A stretch of 64,000 nt of DNA from Microbacteriaceae bacterium (GTDB lineage: Bacteria; Actinomycetota; Actinomycetes; Actinomycetales; Microbacteriaceae), in assembly GCA_019638805.1 (NCBI GenBank), contig JAHBTA010000005.1, positions 62,001 through 126,000 of the forward strand, written 5' to 3'. The number at the start of each line of letters is the position of its first letter. The first letter of the stretch is position 1. The notes beneath the pieces are model-generated. The model was not told the DNA's origin and made no database searches. It saw nothing but the letters and a program-made list of their open reading frames with translations. A program made the position numbers and the translations under genes. Of this stretch, positions 29,670 through 38,600 are shown piece by piece.

Positions 29670-30640
29670 AGCGGCCAGAGGGCTTCGACCGGCGTCCGCC
29701 GGAGAAGGCGCCGAGCCGCGCACCCGAGCGCCCGAGTCGTGCCGAGCGCCCGAGTCGTCCCGCGCGCGCGACCCGGTCGGCCGGGGCGCCTTGGGCGGCA
29801 GAGACCCCACGGCAGGCAGCGTCTCCTCGCCAGGCAGAGCGCCCCGCATCGCCCGCGCGCCCGCGCACGCCGCGCGCCGAACTGCATGCCGCGCAGCGCC
29901 GCCGCAAGCGGGAGGAGCGCGCCCAGATCCGCCGGTTCACCCGCGCCGCCCGCCACCGGCGCATCGGGGTTCTGGCCGGGGTGCTCGTGCTGGCGTCGCT
30001 GGCCGGGCTCGTGGCCGCCGCGGTGTTCTCGCCGCTGCTCGCGCTTCGGCACGTGGTCGTGGACGGCACCTCGCGCCTGGACGCGTCGGTCCTCGTGGAT
30101 GCCGTGGACGGCCAGCTGGGAACGCCCCTCGCCCTGCTCGACGAGTCCCGCATCCGCACCGAGTTGGGGGAGTTCTCGCTCATCAAGAGCTATGTGACCG
30201 AACTGGTGCCCCCCGACACGCTTCTCATCCACATCGTCGAGCGCGAGCCGATCGGGGTCATCGCCTCGCCCGACGGGTTCCGGCTGGTCGATCCGGCCGG
30301 GATCGTGATCGAGACCACCCTCACACAGCCCGAGGAGTACCCGCTCATCGAACTGGCGGAGGGCGAGGACGAGTCCGGGCCGGGCTTCCGCTCGATGGCG
30401 CAGGTGCTGCTCGCCCTGCCGTCGTCGGTGCTCGCGCAGGTGAGCACGATCTCCGCCCGCACCATGGACGACGTGACGCTCACGCTCGAGGGCTCGGCGC
30501 AACGGGTCCGATGGGGCAGCGCCGAGGACTCCGATCGCAAGGCGACCGTGCTCGCACGCCTCATCGCGCTGCACGCCGGCGATGGGCCGGGGGAGTACGA
30601 CGTGTCGGCGCCGGGAATCGGCATCTTCCACCGGGACTGA
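29666..30640 (+). CDS. ftsQ: Cell division protein FtsQ/DivIB
   Basis: A 324-residue bitopic division protein. A long basic cytoplasmic tail of about 98 residues is rich in Arg, Pro and Ala and contains an 18-bp repeat (ERPSRA/ERPSRP). It is followed by one membrane helix (about 100-122), a POTRA domain (LLALRHVVVDGTSRLDAS onward) and the FtsQ/DivIB beta domain. The protein links FtsW/FtsI activation to the divisome through FtsL and FtsB. The ATG overlaps the murC stop. It is the last overlapping gene before a 205-base gap leading to ftsZ. Confidence 0.9.
   Translation: MKRPEGFDRRPPEKAPSRAPERPSRAERPSRPARATRSAGAPWAAETPRQAASPRQAERPASPARPRTPRAELHAAQRRRKREERAQIRRFTRAARHRRIGVLAGVLVLASLAGLVAAAVFSPLLALRHVVVDGTSRLDASVLVDAVDGQLGTPLALLDESRIRTELGEFSLIKSYVTELVPPDTLLIHIVEREPIGVIASPDGFRLVDPAGIVIETTLTQPEEYPLIELAEGEDESGPGFRSMAQVLLALPSSVLAQVSTISARTMDDVTLTLEGSAQRVRWGSAEDSDRKATVLARLIALHAGDGPGEYDVSAPGIGIFHRD
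29726..29761 (+). repeat. 18-bp direct repeat in the ftsQ cytoplasmic tail
   Basis: GAGCGCCCGAGTCGTGCC (29726-29743) is followed by GAGCGCCCGAGTCGTCCC, with one mismatch. It encodes ERPSRA-ERPSRP and adds positive charge to the tail. Confidence 0.75.
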
Positions 30641-30700
30641 ACTTCCGGCCTCGCAACTTCCGGCCTGGCTACTTCCGGCCTCGCTACTTCCGGCCTCGCT
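30641..30700. repeat. Four perfect-phase 15-bp repeats directly after ftsQ
   Basis: ACTTCCGGCCTCGCA, ACTTCCGGCCTGGCT and two copies of ACTTCCGGCCTCGCT follow one another without spacing, starting at the first base after the ftsQ stop. The array is intergenic, lies about 80 bases before the ftsZ operator, and has no gene of its own. The frame through it is open but there is no plausible start. It shares TCCGGCCT with the gene-end repeat at 14547 (reverse complement). Confidence 0.9.
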
Positions 30701-30782
30701 GAGAAGTGCGCGACACGCGCACCGTCCTCCCGGCCGTGAGGCGCGGACGCTCGTACCGTGAGGGGCGAGACATCGTACTGAG

Positions 30783-30817
30783 AAAGTCTCTGAACTTCAA
30801 GTAGAGGTTGAGACTTT
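30783..30817. promoter_or_regulatory. ftsZ upstream palindrome with a MerR-type core
   Basis: AAAGTCTC (30783-30790) and GAGACTTT (30810-30817) form a perfect 8-base inverted repeat with 19 bases between. Inside, on the minus strand, lies AACCTCTACTTGAAGTT, an imperfect palindrome like those bound by MerR proteins. It shares TCAACCTC with the boxes at 281-311. It ends 28 bases before the ftsZ GTG, with GGAGG at 30836-30840. FtsR is known to activate ftsZ in Corynebacterium glutamicum; binding here is inferred. Confidence 0.55.
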
Positions 30818-30845
30818 CCGGGCGAGACGCGACACGGAGGCCGGC

Positions 30846-31997
30846 GTGACATCGAACCAGAACTACCTTGCGGTGATCAAGGTCGTCGGCATCGGCGGCG
30901 GCGGCGTCAACGCCGTCAACCGCATGATCGAACTCGGACTCCGGGGGGTCGAGTTCATCGCGATCAACACCGACGCGCAGGCCCTGCTCATGAGCGACGC
31001 CGACGTCAAGCTCGACGTGGGCCGCGAGCTCACCCGCGGACTGGGCGCGGGCGCCGACCCGGAGGTGGGGCGGCGCGCCGCCGAGGACCACGCGGAGGAG
31101 ATCGAAGAGGCCCTCGCGGGCGCCGACATGGTCTTCGTGACCGCGGGCGAGGGCGGCGGCACCGGCACGGGCGGCGCGCCCGTGGTGGCCCGCATCGCCA
31201 AGTCGATCGGCGCGCTCACGATCGGTGTCGTGACCAAGCCCTTCGGGTTCGAGGGCAAGCGCCGTTCGGCCCAGGCCGAGCTGGGCGTCGCGGCCCTCAA
31301 GAGCGAGGTCGACACGCTCATCGTCGTCCCCAACGACCGGCTGCTCGAGATCAGCGATCGCGGGATCAGCATGCTGGAGGCCTTCGCGACGGCCGACCAG
31401 GTGCTCCTGGCGGGCGTTCAGGGCATCACCGACCTCATCACGACCCCCGGCCTCATCAACCTCGACTTCGCCGACGTCAAGTCCGTCATGCAGGGCGCCG
31501 GTTCCGCCCTCATGGGCATCGGGGCGAGCCGGGGCGCGGACCGGGCGATCAAGGCGGCGGAGCTGGCCGTCGCATCCCCGCTGCTCGAGGCGAGCATCGA
31601 CGGAGCGCACGGTGTCCTGCTGTCGGTGCAGGGCGGCTCCAACCTGGGCATCTTCGAGATCAACGACGCCGCGCGGCTCGTGCAGGACGCGGTGCATCCC
31701 GAGGCCAACATCATCTTCGGCGCGGTCATCGACGACACCCTGGGCGACGAGGTGCGCGTGACCGTCATCGCGGCAGGCTTCGACGGCGGCGAGCCGACCA
31801 CCCGGCCCCAGCACGAGCGGCGCAGCAACTTCGTCGAGGCGGACGCCCCGACCCCGGCCGAGCACCCCGCGGGTGAGGCCGACGGCCCGGCCGGTTGGGC
31901 GGCCGAGCCCGAGTTGCCCATGACGCAGCCGGTGGCGGCGCTGGACCGCGAGTTCGAGGACGACGAAGAGCTCAACGTCCCCGAGTTCCTGCGCTAG
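30846..31997 (+). CDS. ftsZ: Cell division GTPase FtsZ
   Basis: The 383-residue tubulin homologue that forms the Z ring. [14 protein letters not shown] near residue 15, the tubulin signature [12 protein letters not shown] near 100-110, and [20 protein letters not shown] in the T7 region are all intact. A short Pro/Glu-rich linker (about 320-365) leads to the C-terminal peptide [12 protein letters not shown], the docking site expected for SepF. GTG start with GGAGG 5 bases before it. There is no ftsA, as usual in actinobacteria. The gene has its own promoter region with a palindrome and a 15-bp repeat array upstream. Confidence 0.98.
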   Translation: MTSNQNYLAVIKVVGIGGGGVNAVNRMIELGLRGVEFIAINTDAQALLMSDADVKLDVGRELTRGLGAGADPEVGRRAAEDHAEEIEEALAGADMVFVTAGEGGGTGTGGAPVVARIAKSIGALTIGVVTKPFGFEGKRRSAQAELGVAALKSEVDTLIVVPNDRLLEISDRGISMLEAFATADQVLLAGVQGITDLITTPGLINLDFADVKSVMQGAGSALMGIGASRGADRAIKAAELAVASPLLEASIDGAHGVLLSVQGGSNLGIFEINDAARLVQDAVHPEANIIFGAVIDDTLGDEVRVTVIAAGFDGGEPTTRPQHERRSNFVEADAPTPAEHPAGEADGPAGWAAEPELPMTQPVAALDREFEDDEELNVPEFLR

Positions 31998-31998
31998 C

Positions 31999-32685
31999 GT
32001 GGCCGCGCCCGGCTTGGCGGAGCGGCTCGCGGAGGTCGACGGCCGGATCGCGGACGCCGCGCGCGCCGCCGGCCGCGACCCGGCGGAGCTGACGCGCATC
32101 GTCGTGACCAAGTTCCACCCCGCTTCGCTCGTGCGCGAGCTGGCCGCTCTCGGCGTGCGCGACCTCGGCGAGAACCGCCACCAGGAGGCCGCCGCCAAGG
32201 CCGCCGAACTCGACGACCTCCCGCTGACCTGGCACTTCGTGGGCCAATTGCAGTCCAACAAGGCGCGCGCTGTGCGTCGCTACGCGAGCACCGTCCACTC
32301 GGTCGACCGGGAGAGCCTGGTCGACGCACTGGCGGCGCGCGACGACGCGGATGCGGTGCTCGGCTGCTTCGTGGAGCTCAATCTGACCGACGACCCGGGT
32401 CGCGGCGGCGTTCCGCCCACCGGCGCGGAGGCGCTGGCCGAGCGGGTGGCGGCCGCGCCCGGCCTGCGTCTGCTGGGAGTCATGGCGGTGGCACCCCTGG
32501 GCGCCGATCCGCGTCCCGCCTTCGCACGCGTGCGCGAGGTCTCGGAGCGCGTGCGTGCCATCGTGCCGGGGGCGGAGGCGATCTCGGCGGGCATGTCCGA
32601 CGACTTCGCCGAGGCGATCGCCGAGGGCGCGACACACCTGCGCATCGGCACGGCAATCACGGGGAACCGCCCGATCCTCGGTTAA
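31999..32685 (+). CDS. YggS/PLPBP-family pyridoxal phosphate homeostasis protein
   Basis: A 228-residue alanine racemase-fold protein that binds PLP and keeps vitamin B6 and amino acid pools balanced; no catalysis is known. The PLP lysine lies in VVTKFHP near residue 38, with [11 protein letters not shown] and [13 protein letters not shown] following. The phosphate-binding end reads [12 protein letters not shown], where most relatives have GTALFGxR. GTG start one base after the ftsZ stop; a TTG at 32014 could also initiate. The yfiH gene usually found between ftsZ and yggS is absent. Confidence 0.92.
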   Translation: MAAPGLAERLAEVDGRIADAARAAGRDPAELTRIVVTKFHPASLVRELAALGVRDLGENRHQEAAAKAAELDDLPLTWHFVGQLQSNKARAVRRYASTVHSVDRESLVDALAARDDADAVLGCFVELNLTDDPGRGGVPPTGAEALAERVAAAPGLRLLGVMAVAPLGADPRPAFARVREVSERVRAIVPGAEAISAGMSDDFAEAIAEGATHLRIGTAITGNRPILG

Positions 32686-32719
32686 TGTCAAAGCGCACCG
32701 CGAGACCCGGGAGGGCATG

Positions 32720-33172
32720 ATGGCGAATCCGCTGCGCAAGACGATGGTCTACCTCGGCCTGGCCGATGAGGACTACGACGACGTCATGCCGGAGGCCCCC
32801 GCGGCTCCGGTCGCCCGCACCGAGCCCAAGCGCGCCGAGGTCACGCCCCTGCGTCGGCCCGCGCCGAGCAAGCACTCGGCTCCGGCAGGCATGAGCGAGA
32901 TCCTCACGGTCCACCCGCGGCAGTACCGTGACGTGCAATCGATCGCGCACACGTTCCGGGAGGGGATCCCGGTCATCGTCAACCTTTCCCAGATGAGCCC
33001 GCCCGACGCCAAGCGCCTGATCGACTTCGCCTGCGGTCTCACCGAGGGGCTGTACGGCAAGATCGAACGCGTCACGAGCCAGGTCTTCCTGCTCTCGCCC
33101 GAGCACGTCGCGGTGAGCGGCGAGCAGGCCGAGGTCGCCCCCGAGGTGGACGCGGGATTCTTCGGGCAGTAA
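32720..33172 (+). CDS. sepF: Cell division protein SepF
   Basis: A 150-residue membrane anchor for FtsZ. The N-terminal amphipathic helix [15 protein letters not shown] would insert into the membrane, a Pro/Ala linker follows, and the SepF core spans about 60-145 ([37 protein letters not shown]). Two ATG codons (32717 and 32720) are adjacent; 32720 gives the better distance from GGGAGGG at 32709-32715. It sits two genes after ftsZ as in mycobacteria, but the yggT gene that normally follows is missing. Confidence 0.93.
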   Translation: MANPLRKTMVYLGLADEDYDDVMPEAPAAPVARTEPKRAEVTPLRRPAPSKHSAPAGMSEILTVHPRQYRDVQSIAHTFREGIPVIVNLSQMSPPDAKRLIDFACGLTEGLYGKIERVTSQVFLLSPEHVAVSGEQAEVAPEVDAGFFGQ

Positions 33173-33224
33173 CTCTCCGAGCCGAGCCCCGATCGGGTGC
33201 TCAGGAAACTCTCCGGATCGGATG

Positions 33225-33254
33225 TACTCTGGAAGTCTCACGCTGTGCGTGAGA
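33225..33254 (+). promoter_or_regulatory. -10 box and 5' leader hairpin of divIVA
   Basis: TACTCT (33225-33230) is a good -10. Directly after it TCTCACGC (33236-33243) pairs perfectly with GCGTGAGA (33247-33254) around a 3-base loop. If transcription starts 6-7 bases after the -10, the hairpin forms the 5' end of the divIVA mRNA, ending 23 bases before the ATG. Such a cap can stabilise mRNA; protein binding is also possible. Confidence 0.55.
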
Positions 33255-33277
33255 TCGAGCAGAGCACGAGGTGGGAC

Positions 33278-34069
33278 ATGGCCCTGACGCCGGAAGACGT
33301 GGTCAACAAGCGATTCAACCCGACCAAATTCCGGGAGGGTTACGACCAGGACGAGGTCGATGACTTCCTCGACGAGGTCGTCGTCGAACTGCGCCGTCTG
33401 GGCCAGGAGAACGAAGAGCTGCGTCAGCGACTCATGGCCAGCGAGGCCCGGGTCAACGAGCTCCAGGCAGGCGGCGCCGCGGTCGTACCCGCCGCCCCGG
33501 CCGCCGCGCCGGTTCCCGCTCCTGCGGCCGCTCCCGCGCCGGTCGCGGTGGACCCGAGCGACCCGGCCAACACCAACAACCTGCTCCAGCTCGCGCGACG
33601 TCTCCACGAGGAGCACGTGCGCGAGGGCATGGAGAAGCGCGACGCGCTCATCGCCGAGGGTCACGCGGCCGCGGCGCGCGTCGTGTCGGAGGCCGAGCAG
33701 GGCCAGCGCGCCCAGATCGAGGCCCTCGAGCAGGAGCGCAAGGGCATCGAGCGCCAGATCGACGAACTGCGTTCGTTCGAGCGCGAGTACCGCACCAAGC
33801 TCAAGGGCTACATCGAGGGGCAGCTGCGCGAGTTGGAGACCGGCACGATCGGCGCGGGCGCCATCGCGGGATCCCCGCAGCAGGCGGCCGTGACCGCCGG
33901 GCCCGCCGCCGCCCAGGACGAGCCCGCCTACGCCGCGGCTCCGCAGGCCGCCCCGGCGGCGGCCCCGCAGGCCGCGGCTCCGGCGCCCGCCCAGACCTAC
34001 AACGGCCCGCAGCCCAGCGCCGCGTACCCGCAGCCCACCGAGTACCCGGGCTTTGCGCAGGGAAGCTAG
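33278..34069 (+). CDS. divIVA: Polar growth and septum protein DivIVA (Wag31)
   Basis: A 263-residue coiled-coil scaffold that gathers at curved membrane and directs polar growth in actinobacteria. The N-terminal membrane-binding DivIVA domain (MALTPEDVVNKRF, YDQDEVDDFLDEV) is followed by a short coiled coil, an Ala/Pro linker (about 70-100), a longer coiled coil at about 105-190, and a disordered Ala/Pro/Gln/Tyr tail. The ATG at 33278 matches the conserved start; upstream in-frame codons are ignored because they would cover the promoter and hairpin. The last 17 bases overlap lspA. Confidence 0.95.
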   Translation: MALTPEDVVNKRFNPTKFREGYDQDEVDDFLDEVVVELRRLGQENEELRQRLMASEARVNELQAGGAAVVPAAPAAAPVPAPAAAPAPVAVDPSDPANTNNLLQLARRLHEEHVREGMEKRDALIAEGHAAAARVVSEAEQGQRAQIEALEQERKGIERQIDELRSFEREYRTKLKGYIEGQLRELETGTIGAGAIAGSPQQAAVTAGPAAAQDEPAYAAAPQAAPAAAPQAAAPAPAQTYNGPQPSAAYPQPTEYPGFAQGS

Positions 34070-34601
34070 GCGCGTCCGGGTCGGAGCCCTTCTGCTGCTG
34101 GCCGCGGTCGCGGTCGTGGTCTACGGCGCGGACTTCGGCAGCAAGTATCTGGTCTCCCAGAACCTCGAACTCGGTGATACCGTCCCGGTGCTGGGCGAGG
34201 TGCTCCAGCTGCACTACGTCACCAACTCGGGCGCCGCGTTCTCCCTGGCCAGCGGGTTCACCTGGGTCCTGTCGCTCGTCGCGGCGGGCGTCATCGTGTT
34301 CATCGTCGTGTTCGCCCCTCGCATCCGCTCGCTCGGCTGGGCGACGATGTTCGGGCTCGTACTCGGCGGGGCGCTCGGCAACGTGACCGATCGGGTGTTC
34401 CGCGGCGAGAGCTTCGGTACGGGCGAGGTCATCGACTTCATCCAGGTGTGGGGCTTCCCGGCGATCTTCAACGTCGCCGACATCGGGGTGGTCGCCGCGA
34501 TGTGCCTCTTCGTCCTGCTCTCGCTACGGGGAGTCGGCCTGGACGGCACGCGGACGCCCGTGGTCGAGCCCACGACGAGCGAACCGGCCGAGAAGGCCTA
34601 G
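34053..34601 (+). CDS. lspA: Signal peptidase II (lipoprotein signal peptidase)
   Basis: A 182-residue aspartic protease with four membrane helices that cleaves signal peptides from prolipoproteins before the lipidated cysteine. The two catalytic aspartates are in GNVTDRVFRG near residue 113 and FNVADIGV near 141. YVTNSGAAFSL near 60 is the conserved asparagine block. Only a TTG start is available in frame near the expected N-terminus, overlapping the divIVA end by 17 bases, without a clear ribosome site, so coupled translation is likely. Substrates in this window include CtaC. Confidence 0.92.
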   Translation: MRREARRVRVGALLLLAAVAVVVYGADFGSKYLVSQNLELGDTVPVLGEVLQLHYVTNSGAAFSLASGFTWVLSLVAAGVIVFIVVFAPRIRSLGWATMFGLVLGGALGNVTDRVFRGESFGTGEVIDFIQVWGFPAIFNVADIGVVAAMCLFVLLSLRGVGLDGTRTPVVEPTTSEPAEKA

Positions 34602-35522
34602 ATGGAGCGCAGGAGCCTCCCGGTGCCGGACGGGCTCGCGGGGGAGCGCGCCGACGCGGGTCTTGCCCGGCTCCTGGGCTTCTCCCGCACCTTCGCGGCG
34701 GAGATCATCGAGTCGGGCGGCGCGACCCAGGACGGTCGCGCCCTGGCCAAGTCGGACCGTCTCGCCGCCGGGTCCTGGCTCGAGGTCGAATGGAGCCCGC
34801 GCGAGGGTCCCGTGATCGTTCCGGAGCCCGTGCCGGGCATGCGGATCGTGCACGACGACGACGACATCGTGGTCATCGACAAGCCGGTCGGGGTCGCGGC
34901 GCACCCGGCGACCGGCTGGGACGGGCCGACCGTGCTGGGAGCCCTCGCGGCATCCGGGTTTCGCATCGCGACCTCGGGAGCGGCCGAGCGGGCGGGCATC
35001 GTGCACCGGCTGGATGCGGGGACGAGCGGGCTCATGGTGGTCGCCAAGAGCGAGCGGGCCTACAGCGCCCTCAAAGCGGCCTTCCACGACCGCGAGGTGA
35101 CCAAGGTGTACCACGCGGTCGTGCAGGGTCACCCCGACCCGTTCTCCGGGACCATCGACGCACCCATCGGACGCCACCCCGGAGCGGCCTGGAAGTTCGC
35201 GGTCACCTCGGACGGCAAGCCCAGCGTCACGCACTACGAAACCCTGGAGGCCATGCGAGGGGCGACCCTGCTGGAGGTCCACCTGGAGACCGGGCGCACC
35301 CACCAGATCCGCGTGCACATGGCGGCGCAGCGCCACCCCTGCGTGGGCGATCTGCTGTATGGCGCCGACCCGGTGCTCGCCGCCCGGCTGGGACTCACGC
35401 GGCAGTGGCTGCACGCCGTGCGGCTCGGATTCCGGCACCCGGGGACGGGCGAGCCGGTGGAGTTCGAGACACGCTATCCGGAAGATCTGCAACACGCTCT
35501 GGGGGTCCTCGCCGCAGAGTGA
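34602..35522 (+). CDS. RluA-family pseudouridine synthase
   Basis: A 306-residue RNA-modifying enzyme. An N-terminal S4-like RNA-binding domain ([20 protein letters not shown]) precedes the catalytic domain, with the active-site aspartate in the [15 protein letters not shown] block near residue 137. [11 protein letters not shown] is the second signature. It probably modifies 23S rRNA like RluD, but the exact uridine is uncertain. The ATG follows the lspA stop without a gap, so the two are co-translated, as in many actinobacteria. Confidence 0.92.
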   Translation: MERRSLPVPDGLAGERADAGLARLLGFSRTFAAEIIESGGATQDGRALAKSDRLAAGSWLEVEWSPREGPVIVPEPVPGMRIVHDDDDIVVIDKPVGVAAHPATGWDGPTVLGALAASGFRIATSGAAERAGIVHRLDAGTSGLMVVAKSERAYSALKAAFHDREVTKVYHAVVQGHPDPFSGTIDAPIGRHPGAAWKFAVTSDGKPSVTHYETLEAMRGATLLEVHLETGRTHQIRVHMAAQRHPCVGDLLYGADPVLAARLGLTRQWLHAVRLGFRHPGTGEPVEFETRYPEDLQHALGVLAAE

Positions 35523-35587
35523 GCGGCGCGACCGCGTCGTGCCGCGGGACGGGCGCGCCGCAGGGACGGCGGCGCGGAGGAAGCGCC

Positions 35588-35600
35588 TAGGGTGGAGGGA
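35588..35600 (+). promoter_or_regulatory. dnaE -10 hexamer and ribosome binding site
   Basis: TAGGGT (35588-35593) directly adjoins GGAGGG (35594-35599), 3 bases before the ATG at 35603. If the hexamer is a -10, the mRNA would start just at the ATG and exclude the Shine-Dalgarno; otherwise an upstream promoter uses the Shine-Dalgarno. The two readings are mutually exclusive. Confidence 0.35.
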
Positions 35601-35602
35601 CG

Positions 35603-38600
35603 ATGGCGGCCTCGAGCGATTCCTTCGTGCACCTGCACGTGCACAGCGAGTACTCGATGCTGGACGGTGCCGCCCGCGTCGGTGACCTGATCGCGGCCGT
35701 CGCCGAGCAGGGCATGCCCGCCGTCGCCATCACCGACCACGGCAACAACTTCGGCGCCTTCGACTTCTGGAAGCAGGCGACCGAGGCGGGCGTGCGGCCC
35801 ATCATCGGCACCGAGGCGTACCTGACCCCGGGGACGCACCGATCCGACCGCACGCGCGTGCGCTGGGGAAACGGCGGTGAGGATGACGTGTCCGGGTCGG
35901 GTGCGTTCACCCACCTGACCATGTGGGCCGAGAACACCGGGGGCATGCACAACCTGTTCCGGCTGTCCTCGCTCGCCTCGATCGAGGGCTACTACTTCCG
36001 GCCGCGCATGGACCGCGAACTGCTCTCCCAGTACGCGAAGGGCATCATCGCGACCACGGGATGCCCGTCGAGCGAGGTGCAGACCCGGCTGCGCCTGGGC
36101 CAGTACGACGAGGCCCTCAAGGCGGCGGCCGAGTTCCGCGACATCTTCGGACGCGACAACTACTTCGTCGAGCTCATGGATCACGGCCTCGGCATCGAGC
36201 GGCGCGTGATGTCCGACCTGCTCCGGCTGGCCAAGGAGCTCTCGCTCCCTCTAGTCGCCACCAACGATCTGCACTACGTGCACGCGGAGGACGCCGGCGC
36301 CCAGGAGATCCTGCTGGCCATCCAGTCCGGTTCGACTCTTGCCGACCCGAACCGCTTCAAGTTCGACGCCAATGAGTTCTACCTCAAGTCGGCCGCGCAG
36401 ATGCGCGAGCTGTTCCGCGATCACCCGGATGCCTGCGACAACACCCTGCTCATCGCCGAGCGGTGCGACGTGGCCTTCGACACCTCCGCGAACTACATGC
36501 CGCGCTTCCCGGTCCCGGAGGGCGAGACCGAGGCGAGCTGGTTCGAGCGGGAGGTGACGCGCGGGCTCGAGGAGCGCTACCCGGAGGGCATCCCGGACGC
36601 GGTGCAGAAGCAGGCCGACTACGAGGTCGGCGTCATCAAGCAGATGGGCTTCCCCGGCTACTTCCTCGTGGTGGCCGACTTCATCAACTGGTCCAAGGGC
36701 AACGGCATCCGGGTCGGCCCGGGCCGCGGTTCGGGGGCCGGGTCGATGGCCGCGTACGCCATGAAGATCACCGACCTCGACCCGCTGCGGCACGGGCTCA
36801 TCTTCGAGCGCTTCCTCAACCCCGATCGCGTTTCGATGCCCGACTTCGATGTGGACTTCGACGAGCGCCGGCGCGGCGAGGTCATCAAGTACGTGACCGA
36901 CAAGTACGGCGAGGAGCGCGTCGCCCAGATCGTGACCTACGGCACCATCAAGGCCAAGCAGGCGCTCAAGGACGCCACGCGGGTGCTCGGGATGCCGTTC
37001 AGCGTGGGCGAGAAGCTCACCAAGGCGTTCCCGCCCGCGGTCATGGGCAAGGAGATGCCGCTGGGGGACGTGGTGAACCCCGCGGGCGAGCGCTATAAGG
37101 AGGCCGTCGATCTGCGGCAGCTGCTCGAGACCGACCCGGAGGCCGCCCGTGTCTTCGACACCGCGCTCGGCATCGAGAACCTCAAGCGCCAGTGGGGCGT
37201 GCACGCCGCGGGCGTCATCATGTCCAGCGAACCCATCGCGGACGTGATCCCGGTCATGAAGCGCGAGCAGGACGGCCAGATCGTCACGCAGTTCGACTTC
37301 CCGGCCGCCGAGGCGCTCGGCCTGGTCAAGATGGACTTCCTTGGCCTGCGCAACCTCACGATCATCGACGACGCCCTGGACAACATCGAGGCCAACCGCG
37401 GGTTCCGTCCCGTGCTCGAGGAGCTCGAACTGGATGACCCGGCCGCCTACGAGCTCCTCGGCCGCGGCGACACCCTAGGCGTCTTCCAACTCGACGGCGG
37501 GCCCATGCGCGGCCTGCTGCGGCTGATGAAGCCCGACAACTTCGAGGACATCTCCGCCGTCATCGCCCTGTACCGGCCGGGGCCGATGGGTGCGAACTCG
37601 CACACCAACTACGCGCTGCGCAAGAACGGCCAGCAGGAGATCACGCCGATCCATCCGGAGTTCGCCGAGTCGCTCGCGGACATCCTGGACACCACCTACG
37701 GACTCATCATCTACCAGGAGCAGGTGATGGCGATCGCCCAGCGGGTCGCGGGCTTCTCGCTCGGTCAGGCCGACATCCTGCGCCGGGCCATGGGGAAGAA
37801 GAAGAAGTCCGAACTCGACAAGCAGTACGCCGACTTCCGGGCCGGCATGACCGCCAACGGCTACTCGGACGACGCGATCTCGACGCTCTGGGACATCCTG
37901 GTCCCGTTCTCGGACTACGCCTTCAACAAGGCGCACTCGGCCGCGTACGGCGTCCTGAGCTACTGGACGGCGCACCTGAAGGCCCACTACCCGGCCGAGT
38001 ACATGGCGGCACTGCTCACGAGCGTGGGCGACTCGCGCGACAAGCTGGCGGTCTACCTCAACGAGTGCCGCCGCATGGGCATCAAGGTGCTGGCCCCCGA
38101 CGTCAACGAGTCGATCGGCTACTTCGCGGCGGTCGGCGACGACATCCGGTTCGGCCTGGGAGCCGTGCGCAACGTCGGTTTCGGGGTGGTGGACCAGATC
38201 CGCGCGGCGCGCGAACAGAAGGGCGCCTTCACGAGCTTCCACGACTTCCTGCGCAAGGTGCCTCTGCAGGCCCTCAACAAGCGCACCGTGGAGTCGCTCA
38301 TCAAGGCGGGCGCGTTCGACTCCCTGGGCGCGACGCGACGTGCGCTCATCGAGATCCACGAGGCCGCCGTGGATCGCGCCGTCACCGACAAGCGCGCCGA
38401 GGCCAACGGGCAGGTGGGCTTCGATTTCGACAGCCTGTGGGACGAACCCGAGCAGGCCGCGGATCAGGTGCCGCCGCGGCCGGAGTGGGGCAAGCGCGAG
38501 AAGCTCGCGGCCGAGCGCGAGATGCTCGGGCTCTACGTGAGCGATCACCCGCTCGCGGGGCTCGAGACCCAGCTCGCCCGGCACGCGAGCATCGGCATCG

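Noticed and set aside
30641..30700. CRISPR array
   Set aside because: The units are contiguous 15-mers without spacers, and no cas gene is in the window.
29791..30702. Open frame over ftsQ running through the 15-bp repeat array, which would encode FRPR units
   Set aside because: It is a shadow of ftsQ for most of its length and has no start or ribosome site near the array. The array is therefore treated as non-coding.
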